Below, piece by piece: positions 37,073 through 46,356 of a stretch of 64,000 nucleotides of DNA. The stretch is taken from assembly GCF_016918935.1 (NCBI RefSeq), contig NZ_JAFFOB010000012.1:1-64000 (forward strand). The letters are read 5' to 3'. The position numbers and the translations under genes were made by a program. Within the stretch, counting starts at the first letter, position 1, and every line of letters starts with the position of its first letter. The DNA is from Roseitranquillus sediminis (GTDB taxonomy: Bacteria > Pseudomonadota > Alphaproteobacteria > Rhodobacterales > Rhodobacteraceae). The notes under the pieces were generated by a model. It did no database searches, was not told where the DNA came from, and was given only the letters and a program-made list of their open reading frames with translations.

Positions 37073-37270
37073 CTTCGCGCGGAAATGCGGGCGTGCAGGT
37101 GTCGTTGCTGTAGCCGGCTCGTGTCAGGCATCGTCCCATGTCGCCCGAAACCGACAACGTGCTGATGTCGATACGTGGGCTGAAGGCGGTAACAGTCGGG
37201 CAGCAAGATCTGTATCTGCAACGCCGAAAGAGCAGAGCTCGATCAGTGCAGACGGATCGTTGAAACAGAA

Positions 37271-37292
37271 ACGCGCGCCTCGGGGCGCGCGT
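37271..37292 (-). terminator. Terminator of the CTERM-protein gene
   Basis: A 9-bp perfect stem, 37271-37279 paired with 37284-37292, has a 4-base loop. Read on the minus strand it is followed by TTCTGTTTC. It lies 28 bp past the stop codon of the minus-strand gene. Confidence 0.75.
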
Positions 37293-37319
37293 CTCCAGCA
37301 CTTCGTGTCATCCAGGCGA

Positions 37320-38054
37320 TCAGGCCTTACGGCGGAAGCTCCGCATCGCGCCGAGGCCGCCAAGGCCGCCCATCAGCAGGAGGGCCGTTGCCGGGAGCGG
37401 GATCACCCCATCAGGTCCATCACCCGGCACGCCGATCAGCTTGTCGCTACCCTCTCTATTGTTCGCAGACTGGAAACGAAGACCGACCGAGAGAAAATCG
37501 GCCAGCGTCAGCGCACCGCCTTGGTCGGACAGATTGAACGAAAGCGTCGAGCCTGCGTCGCCGAGAGAGTCGTTGTTGAAGAACCCGAGGACAACGTCCC
37601 AATCATCCGGATACACATCCGGAACCCCGCTCAGGTTGTTGCTGTTTCCGCCGATCGGTACGCTGGTGCCGAAGCAATACTTTCCGCTGCTGACCTGGTT
37701 CTGTCCCGTGTTGGAGCACGGGGTTTGCAGCGACAGCGACGTGGAGACCAGCGTCGTGTTGTTCGTGTTCCTGACATTCGTGACATCGCCGGACGAGAAA
37801 CTCGCCGTTCCGAGGTCGAACGCGATCAGGTTCAGGTGCCCGTCCGATCCCGCATTCTGGGTAACCGACACCAGGAAGCTCCCCACCGGGTCGTCGCTGA
37901 CCGTGACGAGCGGACTGATCTGGTCGGCGCCATTCGACGATACGTATCCGCCGAAAGTGATCGTCGCCGCCGATGCGGGCGCGCTGACCGCGATCCCCGC
38001 GCAGACGAACGCGCCCACAGACGCCGCAGATTTTAACGAAACAAAGAAACTCAT
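37320..38054 (-). CDS. Exported protein with VPLPA-type CTERM sorting tail
   Basis: This 244-residue protein has a signal peptide (residues 1-29) and a beta-rich, Asn/Ser/Gly-rich body without enzymatic motifs. The C-terminal tail is IPLPATALLLMGGLGGLGAM followed by basic RSFRRK, the architecture of PEP/VPLPA-CTERM proteins processed by exosortase-type enzymes in exopolysaccharide producers. No exosortase is in this window. Base composition is less GC-rich than its neighbours. A terminator lies directly downstream. Confidence 0.85.
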   Translation of the reverse strand: MSFFVSLKSAASVGAFVCAGIAVSAPASAATITFGGYVSSNGADQISPLVTVSDDPVGSFLVSVTQNAGSDGHLNLIAFDLGTASFSSGDVTNVRNTNNTTLVSTSLSLQTPCSNTGQNQVSSGKYCFGTSVPIGGNSNNLSGVPDVYPDDWDVVLGFFNNDSLGDAGSTLSFNLSDQGGALTLADFLSVGLRFQSANNREGSDKLIGVPGDGPDGVIPLPATALLLMGGLGGLGAMRSFRRKA

Positions 38055-38286
38055 ATAGCCCTCTTCAACATTGGCTCAGACTGCCCCTCTGCTTTCATGG
38101 CGGTATCGAAGGCTTCTGTAAATCTTTTCTTAGATCGTCGCGCAGGTTCAAGCCATTGGAATTGCGGCACTCATCCGGGAGTTGTGCAAGTTATTCGGTG
38201 GCAAGCCCGGGCGCAGGCTGCCCTTGCGTCGCAGCAATTGCCGGCAGTTCACGGCGCCGCTACACATTCGCGAGGAAGGAGCGCTC

Positions 38287-39426
38287 ATGGACTTCGGTCT
38301 CAGCGAGGAACAGCAGGCGATTCGAGACATGGCGCTCGCCGTCGCGGAGGAGCGAATCGCTCCTTTCGCCCGCCAGTGGGAGGCGGAAGGGACGATCCCG
38401 CGCACGCTCTGGCCGCAGTTGGCCGAGCTCGGCTTCGGCGGGCTCTATGTCAGCGAGGAGGGCGGCGGCACGGGCCTCACCCGGCTGGACGCGACGCTGG
38501 TGTTCGAGGCACTGAGCCACGCCTGTGCATCGGTTGCCGCGTTCCTGTCGATTCACAACATGTGCGCCCGGATGATCGACGCTTACGGCTCGGAGGAGCT
38601 CAAGGCGCGGTTGCTGCCTGGCGCGGTGTCAATGGAGACGATCCTCTCCTACTGCCTGACCGAGCCGAGCTCGGGCTCGGATGCGGCGGCGCTGAGGACA
38701 CGCGCCGAGCGGACGAACGAGGGCTGGACGCTGAACGGCAGCAAGGCGTTCATCTCGGGCGGCGGCTATTCGGACGCCTACATCGTGCTGGCGCGCACGG
38801 GCGAGGCCGGCGCGCGCGGCATCTCGGCGCTGATCGTGGAGGACGGCGCGCCGGGGCTGAGCTTCGGCGCGCTGGAAGACAAGATGGGCTGGCGTTCGCA
38901 GCCGACGCGGGCAGTGCAGTTCGACGGCTGCCGAGTGCGGGCGGAGAACCTGCTGGGGGAGGAGGGCAAGGGCTTTCGTTACGCGATGGCGGGGCTCGAC
39001 GGCGGGCGCCTCAACATTGCGGCCTGCTCGCTCGGCGCGGCGCAGGCGGCGCTGGACGCGACGCTGGCCTACATGCGCGAGCGGCGGGCCTTCGGGCAGC
39101 CGCTGACGGAGTTCCAGGCCCTGCAGTTCCGGCTGGCGGAGATGGAGATTGAGCTGCAGTCGGCGCGCACCTTCCTGCGCCAGGCGGCTTGGAAGCTGGA
39201 CCAGGGCGCGCCCGACGCGACCAAGTTCTGCGCGATGGCCAAGAAACTGGTGACGGAGGCCGGCAGTCGGGTGGCGGACCAGTGCCTGCAGCTGCATGGC
39301 GGCTACGGATATCTTGCGGACTATGGCATCGAGAAGATCGTGAGGGACCTGCGCGTGCACCAGATCCTGGAGGGGACGAACGAGATCATGCGCCTGATCG
39401 TGGCGCGGCAGATGCTGAACTCATGA
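38287..39426 (+). CDS. Acyl-CoA dehydrogenase, probably isobutyryl-CoA dehydrogenase
   Basis: This 379-residue FAD enzyme has the family signatures (CLTEPSSGSDAAALRTRAER, ISGGGYSDAYIVLARTG, QCLQLHGGYGYLADYGIEKI) and the catalytic Glu in ILEGTNEIMR. Isobutyryl-CoA is the likely substrate because 3-hydroxyisobutyryl-CoA hydrolase and 3-hydroxyisobutyrate dehydrogenase follow in a coupled operon. The start at 38287 follows GAGGAAGGAG. It performs the first committed oxidation of the valine-derived acyl-CoA. Confidence 0.9.
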   Translation: MDFGLSEEQQAIRDMALAVAEERIAPFARQWEAEGTIPRTLWPQLAELGFGGLYVSEEGGGTGLTRLDATLVFEALSHACASVAAFLSIHNMCARMIDAYGSEELKARLLPGAVSMETILSYCLTEPSSGSDAAALRTRAERTNEGWTLNGSKAFISGGGYSDAYIVLARTGEAGARGISALIVEDGAPGLSFGALEDKMGWRSQPTRAVQFDGCRVRAENLLGEEGKGFRYAMAGLDGGRLNIAACSLGAAQAALDATLAYMRERRAFGQPLTEFQALQFRLAEMEIELQSARTFLRQAAWKLDQGAPDATKFCAMAKKLVTEAGSRVADQCLQLHGGYGYLADYGIEKIVRDLRVHQILEGTNEIMRLIVARQMLNS

Positions 39427-40463
39427 GCGACCTGGACATCCGAATAGAGGGCTGCGCCGGGCGGATCACGCTCACGCGGCCGAAGGCCCTCAATGCGCTG
39501 ACCTGGGAGATGTGCCGCGACGTGAGCCGGGCGCTTGACGAGTGGCGGGACGACGAGTGCGTGTCGCTGGTGGTTATGGACGGCACCGGCGACCGCGCCT
39601 TCTGCGCCGGGGGCGACATCGCCGAGATGTACCGGCGCGGCACGTCGGGCGACTTCGACTTCGGCCGCGGATTCTGGGCGGACGAGTACCGCATGAACCG
39701 CAAGCTCTACCATTATCCGAAGCCGGTGGCGGCCTTCATGCACGGCTTCACGATGGGCGGCGGGGTCGGCATCGGCTGTCACGGCTCGCACCGGGTGGTC
39801 TGCGAGAGCTCGCAACTCGCCATGCCGGAATGTGGAATCGGGCTGATCCCCGACGTCGGGGGGACGCTGCTGCTCGCCCGGGCGCCGGGGCGGCTCGGCG
39901 AGTATCTCGGCCTTGGCGGCGCGCGAATGGGGCCTGCGGACGCAATCCATGCGGGGTTCGCGGATCATTATGTGCCGCAGGCGGCGTGGCCCGAGCTGAT
40001 CGCGGCGCTGGAGCGCACCGGCGAGTGGCACCGCATCGAGGCGGCCGCCGGCGACCCGCCGCCGGGCGACCTGGAACAGCGGCAGGCCGAGATCGACGGC
40101 CTGTTCGGCGGTGCGAGCATCGCGGAAGTGCTCGCCGCGCTCGCCAATTCCGAAGCCCCCTTCGCGACCGAGACGCTCGGCGTGCTGGGCCGGAATTCGC
40201 CGCTGAGCATGGCCTGCACGCTCGAGCTGATCCGCCGCGCCCGCGCTGCCGATACGATCGAGGCGGCACTTGAGCAGGAGTACCGCTTCACCTGGCGCTC
40301 GATGGAGCACGCCGATTTCCTAGAGGGGACGTGCGCCGCCGTCATCGACAAGGACCGGCAGCCGAGATGGTTGCATGAGCGGGTTTCGGACGTGTCGGCG
40401 GACGAGGTGGAACGAATGCTCGCGCCGCTCGGCGACGAGACGCTGGACTGGGAGGAAGCATGA
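39423..40463 (+). CDS. 3-Hydroxyisobutyryl-CoA hydrolase (crotonase fold)
   Basis: This 346-residue crotonase-superfamily protein has ALNALTWEMCRDV, FCAGGDIAEMYRRG, the oxyanion-hole sequence GFTMGGGVGIGCHGSHRVV, and the HIBCH-type catalytic stretch LAMPECGIGLIPDVGGT. Its length and C-terminal region (ALEQEYRFTWRSMEHADFLEGTCAAVIDKDRQPRW) distinguish it from plain enoyl-CoA hydratases. ATGA overlaps couple it to both neighbours. It releases free 3-hydroxyisobutyrate from the CoA ester. Confidence 0.9.
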   Translation: MSDLDIRIEGCAGRITLTRPKALNALTWEMCRDVSRALDEWRDDECVSLVVMDGTGDRAFCAGGDIAEMYRRGTSGDFDFGRGFWADEYRMNRKLYHYPKPVAAFMHGFTMGGGVGIGCHGSHRVVCESSQLAMPECGIGLIPDVGGTLLLARAPGRLGEYLGLGGARMGPADAIHAGFADHYVPQAAWPELIAALERTGEWHRIEAAAGDPPPGDLEQRQAEIDGLFGGASIAEVLAALANSEAPFATETLGVLGRNSPLSMACTLELIRRARAADTIEAALEQEYRFTWRSMEHADFLEGTCAAVIDKDRQPRWLHERVSDVSADEVERMLAPLGDETLDWEEA

Positions 40464-41332
40464 AGATCGGTTTCATCGGCCTGGGGAACATGGGCGCACC
40501 GATGGCGGCGAATCTGGCGAAGGCCGGGCACGAGGTGGTGGGCTTCGACGTGGCCGGAGCAACGGCCGAAGCGGTGGCGCAGGCCGGCTCGGCCGCCGAG
40601 GCCGCGAGCGGTGCCGACGTCGTCATCTGCATGCTGCCGAACGGCGACATCCTCAGGCGGGTGGCCGACGAGGTGATCCCGGCGATGGAGCGCAGCGCGA
40701 TCCTGCTCGATTGCTCCACCGTCGACGTGGCGAGTGCCCGCGATGTGGCGGCGCAGGCCGAGGCGGCGGGGCTGCGCCCGCTCGACGCGCCGGTCTCCGG
40801 CGGTACGGGCGGCGCGCAGGCGGGAACGCTAACCTTCATGGTGGGCGGCGGCGCCGACGCCTTTGCCGAGGCCAGGCCGCTCTTCGACGTGATGGGCGCC
40901 AAGGCGGTGCACTGCGGCCCGTCCGGCAATGGCCAGGCGGCGAAGATCTGCAACAACATGATCCTCGGCGTCACAATGATCGCCACCTGCGAGGCGTTCG
41001 CCCTCGCCGATCGCCTCGGTCTCGACCGGCAGGCGATGTTCGACGTGGTCTCCACCTCGTCGGGCAACAGCTGGTCGATGTCGACCTACTGCCCCGCCCC
41101 CGGCGTCGGGCCGAAGAGCCCGGCGGATAACGACTATCGCCCCGGGTTCGCGGCCGACCTGATGCTCAAGGACCTGCGCCTGAGCCAGCAGGCCGCCGAG
41201 ACCGCGGACGCGGATACGCCGATGGGGCAGCTCGCCGCCGAGCTCTACCGATCCTTCGTCGAGGACGAGAATGGTGCCGGCCGCGACTTCTCCGCGATGC
41301 TTCCCCGCTTCGAGGGGCGAGGCCGGAGCTGA
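40460..41332 (+). CDS. mmsB: 3-Hydroxyisobutyrate dehydrogenase
   Basis: This 290-residue protein has the N-terminal NAD-binding motif GLGNMGAPMAANLAKAGH, the substrate motif APVSGGTGGAQAGTLTFMVGG and the catalytic Lys in GNGQAAKICNNM. It oxidises 3-hydroxyisobutyrate to methylmalonate semialdehyde. It is the last gene of the three-gene valine operon, coupled by ATGA. The next enzyme, methylmalonate-semialdehyde dehydrogenase (mmsA), is not in the window. Confidence 0.92.
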   Translation: MKIGFIGLGNMGAPMAANLAKAGHEVVGFDVAGATAEAVAQAGSAAEAASGADVVICMLPNGDILRRVADEVIPAMERSAILLDCSTVDVASARDVAAQAEAAGLRPLDAPVSGGTGGAQAGTLTFMVGGGADAFAEARPLFDVMGAKAVHCGPSGNGQAAKICNNMILGVTMIATCEAFALADRLGLDRQAMFDVVSTSSGNSWSMSTYCPAPGVGPKSPADNDYRPGFAADLMLKDLRLSQQAAETADADTPMGQLAAELYRSFVEDENGAGRDFSAMLPRFEGRGRS

Positions 41333-41400
41333 GCCGTAGCGTGTCAGTTGTATCCGCCCGGCTTTGCTTGCCACGGGCCGCGGGGGCTATAGAACCACGG

Positions 41401-41429
41401 ACATGGTCCCGGTCAAAGACCGGGCATGT
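41401..41429. promoter_or_regulatory. Extended inverted repeat before the TAXI gene
   Basis: Arms CCCGGTC (41408-41414) and GACCGGG (41418-41424) enclose AAA. Outer arms ACATG (41401-41405) and CATGT (41425-41429) add a second stem with a two-base bulge. The structure ends 12 bp before the TAXI start and just ahead of its GGAGGAG ribosome site. It could be a leader hairpin or an operator. There is no T-run, so it is not a typical terminator. Confidence 0.4.
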
Positions 41430-41441
41430 GGAGGAGACAAC

Positions 41442-42431
41442 ATGAAACTGACCACATTCACCGCCGTTGCGGCACTCGCCGCCGGCGGAGCATACGCTCA
41501 GGACTATTCCGATCTCGACCGCACGGGCTGGCCCAGCAGCTTTACTGTAGGAACCGCGAGCCAGGGCGGCACCTACTTCGCCTATGGTACGGGATGGGCC
41601 AACCTGGTGGCGGACGAGCTTGGTATATCCGGCGGCGGCGAGGTCACCGGAGGGCCGATGCAGAACATGGCCCTCGTCCATACCGGCGACGCTGCCTTCG
41701 GCCTCACGACAACGGGCCCGGCCCGCGAGTCGATCGAGGGCACCAACCCGATCGCGCCGGGTCTCGCCATGGACAACGCCTGTGCGATGTTCCCGATGTA
41801 CCAGACGCCGTTCTCGGTCACGGCGCTCGCCTCGTCAGGCATCGAGACGATCTCCGACATCCCCGACGGCGCGCGTATCGGCTTCGGGCCCGCAGGCTCG
41901 ACCTCGGACACCTACTTCCCGCTTATGCTCGAGGAGCTCGGCGTAAACTTCGAGCGCCGCAACGGCGGCTGGGAGGATCTCGGCGGGCAGCTGCAGGACG
42001 GCCTGATCGACGTCATCGCCTTCGCGGCCGGCATCCCGGTCCCGGCGGTCAGCCAGCTCGAGGTCCAGACCGACGTCAACATCATCGAGTTCACCGAGGA
42101 GGAGCAGGACCAGATTGCGGAGGCGTTCCCGGTCTCGGACTTCCAGATCCCGGCCGACACCTACCAGACGCTCGAGGAGCCGGCGAATTCGGTGGCGATG
42201 TGGAACTTCGCCATCGCCAACTGCGACCTGCCGGAAAGCTTTGTCTACGCGGTCACGGACATCGTGATGTCGGACAACGAGCGCATGGTGAACATCCATC
42301 GCGCGGCCGAGGAGACGCTGCCCGAGCACTGGGACAAGAACCAGGTGATGAAGTGGCATCCGGGCGCCGCCCGCTGGTTCCGCGACAACGCCGGCGCCGA
42401 GATCTCCGACGATATGGTTCACGGCGGCTGA
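41442..42431 (+). CDS. TAXI-family TRAP transporter substrate-binding protein
   Basis: This 329-residue protein has a short signal peptide (residues 1-19) and a TAXI-type fold. Typical sequence includes SFTVGTASQGGTYFAYGTGWANLVADELGI, VTGGPMQNMALVHTGDAAFGLTTTGPA and IGFGPAGSTSDTYFPLMLEELG. It should deliver its ligand, typically a small carboxylate such as glutamate in characterised relatives, to the fused TRAP permease encoded 1.5 kb downstream. A hydrolase gene lies between them. Confidence 0.9.
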   Translation: MKLTTFTAVAALAAGGAYAQDYSDLDRTGWPSSFTVGTASQGGTYFAYGTGWANLVADELGISGGGEVTGGPMQNMALVHTGDAAFGLTTTGPARESIEGTNPIAPGLAMDNACAMFPMYQTPFSVTALASSGIETISDIPDGARIGFGPAGSTSDTYFPLMLEELGVNFERRNGGWEDLGGQLQDGLIDVIAFAAGIPVPAVSQLEVQTDVNIIEFTEEEQDQIAEAFPVSDFQIPADTYQTLEEPANSVAMWNFAIANCDLPESFVYAVTDIVMSDNERMVNIHRAAEETLPEHWDKNQVMKWHPGAARWFRDNAGAEISDDMVHGG

Positions 42432-43062
42432 CGCGCCGACGCACGATCCGAGGAGATCGCGATCCGACTCTCAGGACATCGCCCGCTCCGGCAACGGGGC
42501 GGGCTACTTGTCCGGGGCTTCAGCCTATGAACCGGGTGCAGAGCGGCGTGCCGTGGAACATCCACTGCTTGTAGAGAACCGCTGCTTCGGGATCACAATC
42601 CGAGCGGAAGAGCCAGCCCGTATGTTGGCGACACACCAGCCATAGGCCATCGCTTCGATCGCAGGTGCATTGTGCAAATTGAAGGCCTTGGGGTTGCGCT
42701 CCTCATCCTGCACGGAGTTCATCGTCTAGAAGACACGGCCCGCTGATTTTGTCTCTCCATCCTGCCTCTTGGGGCCGGACGTCTGTTCCCCGAGCTGCGA
42801 AAGTCGGACAGGATCCAAGCCGTGTTTGCCGCAGGATGGTCGCCGCAGGTGTTGAAGTTGCTTTCCCGAAAGCATGGAGTTGCGAGACAGTGAGTTTCGG
42901 CAGAGTCTTGACCTGCCGGTCGCGTCGCGCGCGAGCAGCTCTTGGAAGAACTTGAAACAACGGTGACCTGCCGAATGTTCTCCGGCAGGCCACCTGGGAC
43001 GTGTCCTGCGCTGCGCAATATGTCAGCCTCAGGACGCACCATTCTCGTCTGCGGGAGGATTA
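42432..43062. other. Gene-free stretch of about 630 bp
   Basis: I find no coherent coding sequence or RNA here. Minus-strand open frames (for example near 42525-42722 and 42703-42993) show no recognisable family, and AT content is slightly raised. The stretch interrupts the TAXI-TRAP locus and may be a decayed insertion. A GGGAGG ribosome site for the hydrolase is at its right edge. Confidence 0.4.
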
Positions 43063-43920
43063 GTGGAACGGCGGCACGCCCGGATCGACGGCCTCCGCGT
43101 CTCATGGCTCGAGCTGGGGCCGCGCGACGGAACGCCAATGGTCGTCCTGCACGGCGGCGGCCTCGACCGCGCCGGCGTCTCGTGGGGACCTGCCCTGCCG
43201 GCGCTTGCGCGCCGACATCGCATCTTCGCGCCAGACCTGCCCGGCCACGGCGAGAGTGACCTCTTCAGCGGCAGCTACCGCGTGCCCGACGTCGGTCGCT
43301 GGTTGGTTGCGCTGCTCGATACCCTGGAGCTTGAATGCGCAATCCTCGCCGGTCTCTCGCTCGGCGGCGCCGTCGCGCTCTGGACGGCGCTTGCCACGCC
43401 CGGACGCATATCTGCCGTCATTCCTGTGGCCTCCTACGGTCTCGCCCCCGTGGCCCCGCTGCACCCGCTGGCGTTTCTCGGAACTCGGCTGCCCGTCAAC
43501 CGCCTGGCCTACCCGCTGATCGCGCGGTCGGACTTCGCCGCGCGTGAGGCGCTGGCCACCATCGTGCATGACCGGGCCTCCATCACGCCGGACCTCCTGC
43601 GCGACGTGCGGCAGCTCGCGGCCGCCGCCAGGCCTCATGCCTACGACCGCTTCCTGCGCGACGAGATCGGCCCCAATGGACTCGGCACCTGCCTCATCCC
43701 TCGGCTCCCCGGCCTCGGACCGCCCGCGCTTTTCATCCACGGCCGCCACGACCGCCCCGTGCCGATCGCTGCAGCCCGCGCTGCGGCCCGCGCTGCCGGT
43801 GCCCGACTGGTCGAACTCGATACGGGGCACTGGCCGATGGTCGAAGCACCCGGTCCCTTCGACGCCGCGCTCGATCACTTCCTGCAGCGGCTTGGTCGCG
43901 ACAGGAACGAATTGCATTGA
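43063..43920 (+). CDS. Alpha/beta-hydrolase
   Basis: This 285-residue alpha/beta-hydrolase fold protein has the oxyanion region VVLHGGGLD, the nucleophile elbow GLSLGG (Ser), the acid Asp in IHGRHDRPVP and the catalytic His in DTGHWPMVEAP. It starts with GTG at 43063 after GGGAGG. Substrate is unknown. Its position between the TAXI binding protein and the TRAP permease suggests it acts on, or generates, the transported compound, for example by ester or lactone hydrolysis. Confidence 0.85.
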   Translation: MERRHARIDGLRVSWLELGPRDGTPMVVLHGGGLDRAGVSWGPALPALARRHRIFAPDLPGHGESDLFSGSYRVPDVGRWLVALLDTLELECAILAGLSLGGAVALWTALATPGRISAVIPVASYGLAPVAPLHPLAFLGTRLPVNRLAYPLIARSDFAAREALATIVHDRASITPDLLRDVRQLAAAARPHAYDRFLRDEIGPNGLGTCLIPRLPGLGPPALFIHGRHDRPVPIAAARAAARAAGARLVELDTGHWPMVEAPGPFDAALDHFLQRLGRDRNELH

Positions 43921-43964
43921 CCCCTCCGCTTCGCCAAAGATCGACGCAAGAGAGGGAGGATCCG

Positions 43965-46190
43965 ATGAGCGACCCCACCGAAGGCCCGGTGCTGGCCGAA
44001 GGCGTCGACGAAGAGCCGGTCGAGGCCAACCGCCGCGACTTCATCGGCCGGAACTACCTCATCATCGCCGCGATGGCGACGATCTACGCGGCATTCCACA
44101 TGGCCGCCCTCAACGGCCTCTCGATCGAGAACATGACCGGCATCGAGCTGCCGTTCCTCCCGACCCTGCCGATGGAGACCTGGAACTTCCGCATTGTCCA
44201 CGTGGCCGGTGCGCTGGTCTTGGGTTTCCTCCTCTACGCTTCCGCCGTCACTTTTCCCGCGCCCGAGGAGGAGACGCGCGCCCTCGACTACGTCTCCTGG
44301 GCGCTGGTGATCCCGGCCGTCATCTCGCTCGGGGTGGCGCTCTGGTTCGCCTGGCAGATCTCGACCGGAACGATGTGGAACGGGATGGACGCGACGATCC
44401 GCTTCCGCGAGATCTGGTTCTTCGGCGTGCCGCTGATGATCGCGACCGTCGGCGCCATCGTCGCCGGCTGGTATCACCGCCGTCGCCGGGACGGCTTTGC
44501 CGCGCCGGATTTCGTGCTCAGCGTCGCCGCGATCGCCGTCGCCGCCTACCTCATCACCATCTACGGCACGCTGATGCGCAATTCGACGGGGACGCCGTTC
44601 GCGCCCATCGGCATCTCCATCGCCGCGGTCGCCGGCACGCTCCTCATCATGGAGCTGACCCGCCGAGTCGCCGGCCTCGCGCTTGTCATCATATCGGTTG
44701 TCTTCCTCGCCTACGTCTTCACGGGCCAGTACCTGCCGGGCTTTCTCAATTCGCCTCCGATCGGATGGCAGCGGTTCTTCAGCCAGGTTTACACCGACGC
44801 CGGCATCCTCGGTCCGACCACGGCCGTCAGCTCGACCTACATCATCCTCTTCATCATCTTCGCCGCGTTCCTCCAGGCGTCCAAGGTTGGCGACTATTTC
44901 GTCAATTTCGCCTTCGCCGTCGCCGGACGCGCTCGCGGCGGGCCGGCCAAGGTGGCGATCTTCGCCTCCGGCCTGATGGGCATGATCAACGGCACCTCGG
45001 CCGGCAACGTGGTTGCCACAGGCTCGCTGACGATCCCGCTGATGAAGAAGGTCGGCTACAAGGCCAAGACCGCGGGCGCGGTCGAGGCTGCCGCCTCGAC
45101 CGGAGGCCAGATCATGCCGCCGATCATGGGCGCCGGCGCCTTCATCATGGCCGAGATCACCGGCATCCCGTACACCGACATTGCCTTTGCGGCGATCATC
45201 CCCGCGGTGCTCTACTTCGTCTCAGTCTACTTCATGGTCGACTTCGAAGCGGCAAAGCTCGGAATGCGCGGCATGCGCGATGACGAACTGCCGAAGTTCG
45301 CCGCCATGGTCCGCCGGGTCTACCTGTTCCTGCCGATCGTGATCCTGATCGCCGCGCTCTTCATGGGCTACTCCGTGATCCGTGCGGGCACCCTCGCCAC
45401 GCTCTCGGCCGCAGTAGTCAGCTGGCTCACGCCCCACCGGATGGGGCCTCGCTCCTTCATCCGCGCCTTCGAGCTTGCTGGGATCATGTCGATCCAGATC
45501 ATCGCGGTCTGCGCCTGCGCCGGCATCATCGTCGGCGTCATCTCCCTGACCGGAGTCGGCGCAAGGTTCTCGAACCTGCTCCTGGGCCTCGCCGGCCTGT
45601 CGCAGCTCCTGGCGCTCTTCTTCGCCATGTGCATCGCGATCTTGCTCGGGATGGGCATGCCCACGACCGCGGCCTACGCGGTCGCGGCCTCGGTCGTCGC
45701 GCCGGGCCTCGTGCAGCTTGGCATTCCGGCACTGACTGCGCACTTTTTCGTCTTCTACTTCGCCGTCCTCTCGGCCATCACCCCACCAGTCGCGCTCGCC
45801 TCCTACGCAGCGGCCGGCATTTCGGGCGCGAACCCGATGGAGACGTCGGTCGCGTCGTTCAAGATCGGCATCGCGGCCTTCATCGTGCCCTTCATGTTCT
45901 TCTACAACTCCGCCCTCCTCATGGACGGAAGCTGGCCCGAGATCGTGCGCGCGGCGGTCACCGCCACCGTAGGCGTCTTCCTCCTCTCCGGTGGCGTCCA
46001 GGGCTGGTTCCTCGGCGGCCGCTGCGCCTGGTTCCTGCGGGTCGGGCTCATCGTCGCCGCGCTCTTCATGATCGAGGGCGGGATCATCACCGACCTGATC
46101 GGCATCGGCGCCGCCGTGGCGATCTACCTCATCCAGAAGCTCGCGCGTCCCGATCCTGACGCCACCATGCCGGTCCGCGGCGCCGACTGA
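43965..46190 (+). CDS. TRAP transporter fused permease (DctQM type)
   Basis: This 741-residue protein has a small DctQ-like membrane domain in its first 230 residues fused to a large DctM-like permease. The latter has FASGLMGMINGTSAGNVVATGSLTIPLMKKVGY, AASTGGQIMPPIMGAGAFIMAEITG and LLGMGMPTTAAYAVAASVVAP. Such fusions pair with TAXI binding proteins, like the one encoded upstream. Transport is driven by a sodium or proton gradient. The start at 43965 follows AGAGGGAGGA. Confidence 0.92.
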   Translation: MSDPTEGPVLAEGVDEEPVEANRRDFIGRNYLIIAAMATIYAAFHMAALNGLSIENMTGIELPFLPTLPMETWNFRIVHVAGALVLGFLLYASAVTFPAPEEETRALDYVSWALVIPAVISLGVALWFAWQISTGTMWNGMDATIRFREIWFFGVPLMIATVGAIVAGWYHRRRRDGFAAPDFVLSVAAIAVAAYLITIYGTLMRNSTGTPFAPIGISIAAVAGTLLIMELTRRVAGLALVIISVVFLAYVFTGQYLPGFLNSPPIGWQRFFSQVYTDAGILGPTTAVSSTYIILFIIFAAFLQASKVGDYFVNFAFAVAGRARGGPAKVAIFASGLMGMINGTSAGNVVATGSLTIPLMKKVGYKAKTAGAVEAAASTGGQIMPPIMGAGAFIMAEITGIPYTDIAFAAIIPAVLYFVSVYFMVDFEAAKLGMRGMRDDELPKFAAMVRRVYLFLPIVILIAALFMGYSVIRAGTLATLSAAVVSWLTPHRMGPRSFIRAFELAGIMSIQIIAVCACAGIIVGVISLTGVGARFSNLLLGLAGLSQLLALFFAMCIAILLGMGMPTTAAYAVAASVVAPGLVQLGIPALTAHFFVFYFAVLSAITPPVALASYAAAGISGANPMETSVASFKIGIAAFIVPFMFFYNSALLMDGSWPEIVRAAVTATVGVFLLSGGVQGWFLGGRCAWFLRVGLIVAALFMIEGGIITDLIGIGAAVAIYLIQKLARPDPDATMPVRGAD

Positions 46191-46356
46191 ACCTCCGCGC
46201 GGACCGATCCTCCTCCGGGCGGCTCGACGCTGCCGCGCGCAATAGCGCATGTCGGGCCGAAAGCTCCCGGCACGGGACCCGAGGTACGCCATGCCACCGC
46301 TTGCCGGCCGCGCAGCGCTCGCCTAACAAGAGGCCCGACGCGAACCGGGGCAGGAC

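Noticed and set aside
42525-42993. Possible transposase or gene remnants in the 42432-43062 gap
   Set aside because: Short open frames on the minus strand show no catalytic motifs, and no terminal inverted repeats or target duplications were found.
45222-46292. 356-residue minus-strand open frame
   Set aside because: It is antisense to the TRAP permease and has a His/Asp/Arg-rich shadow composition.
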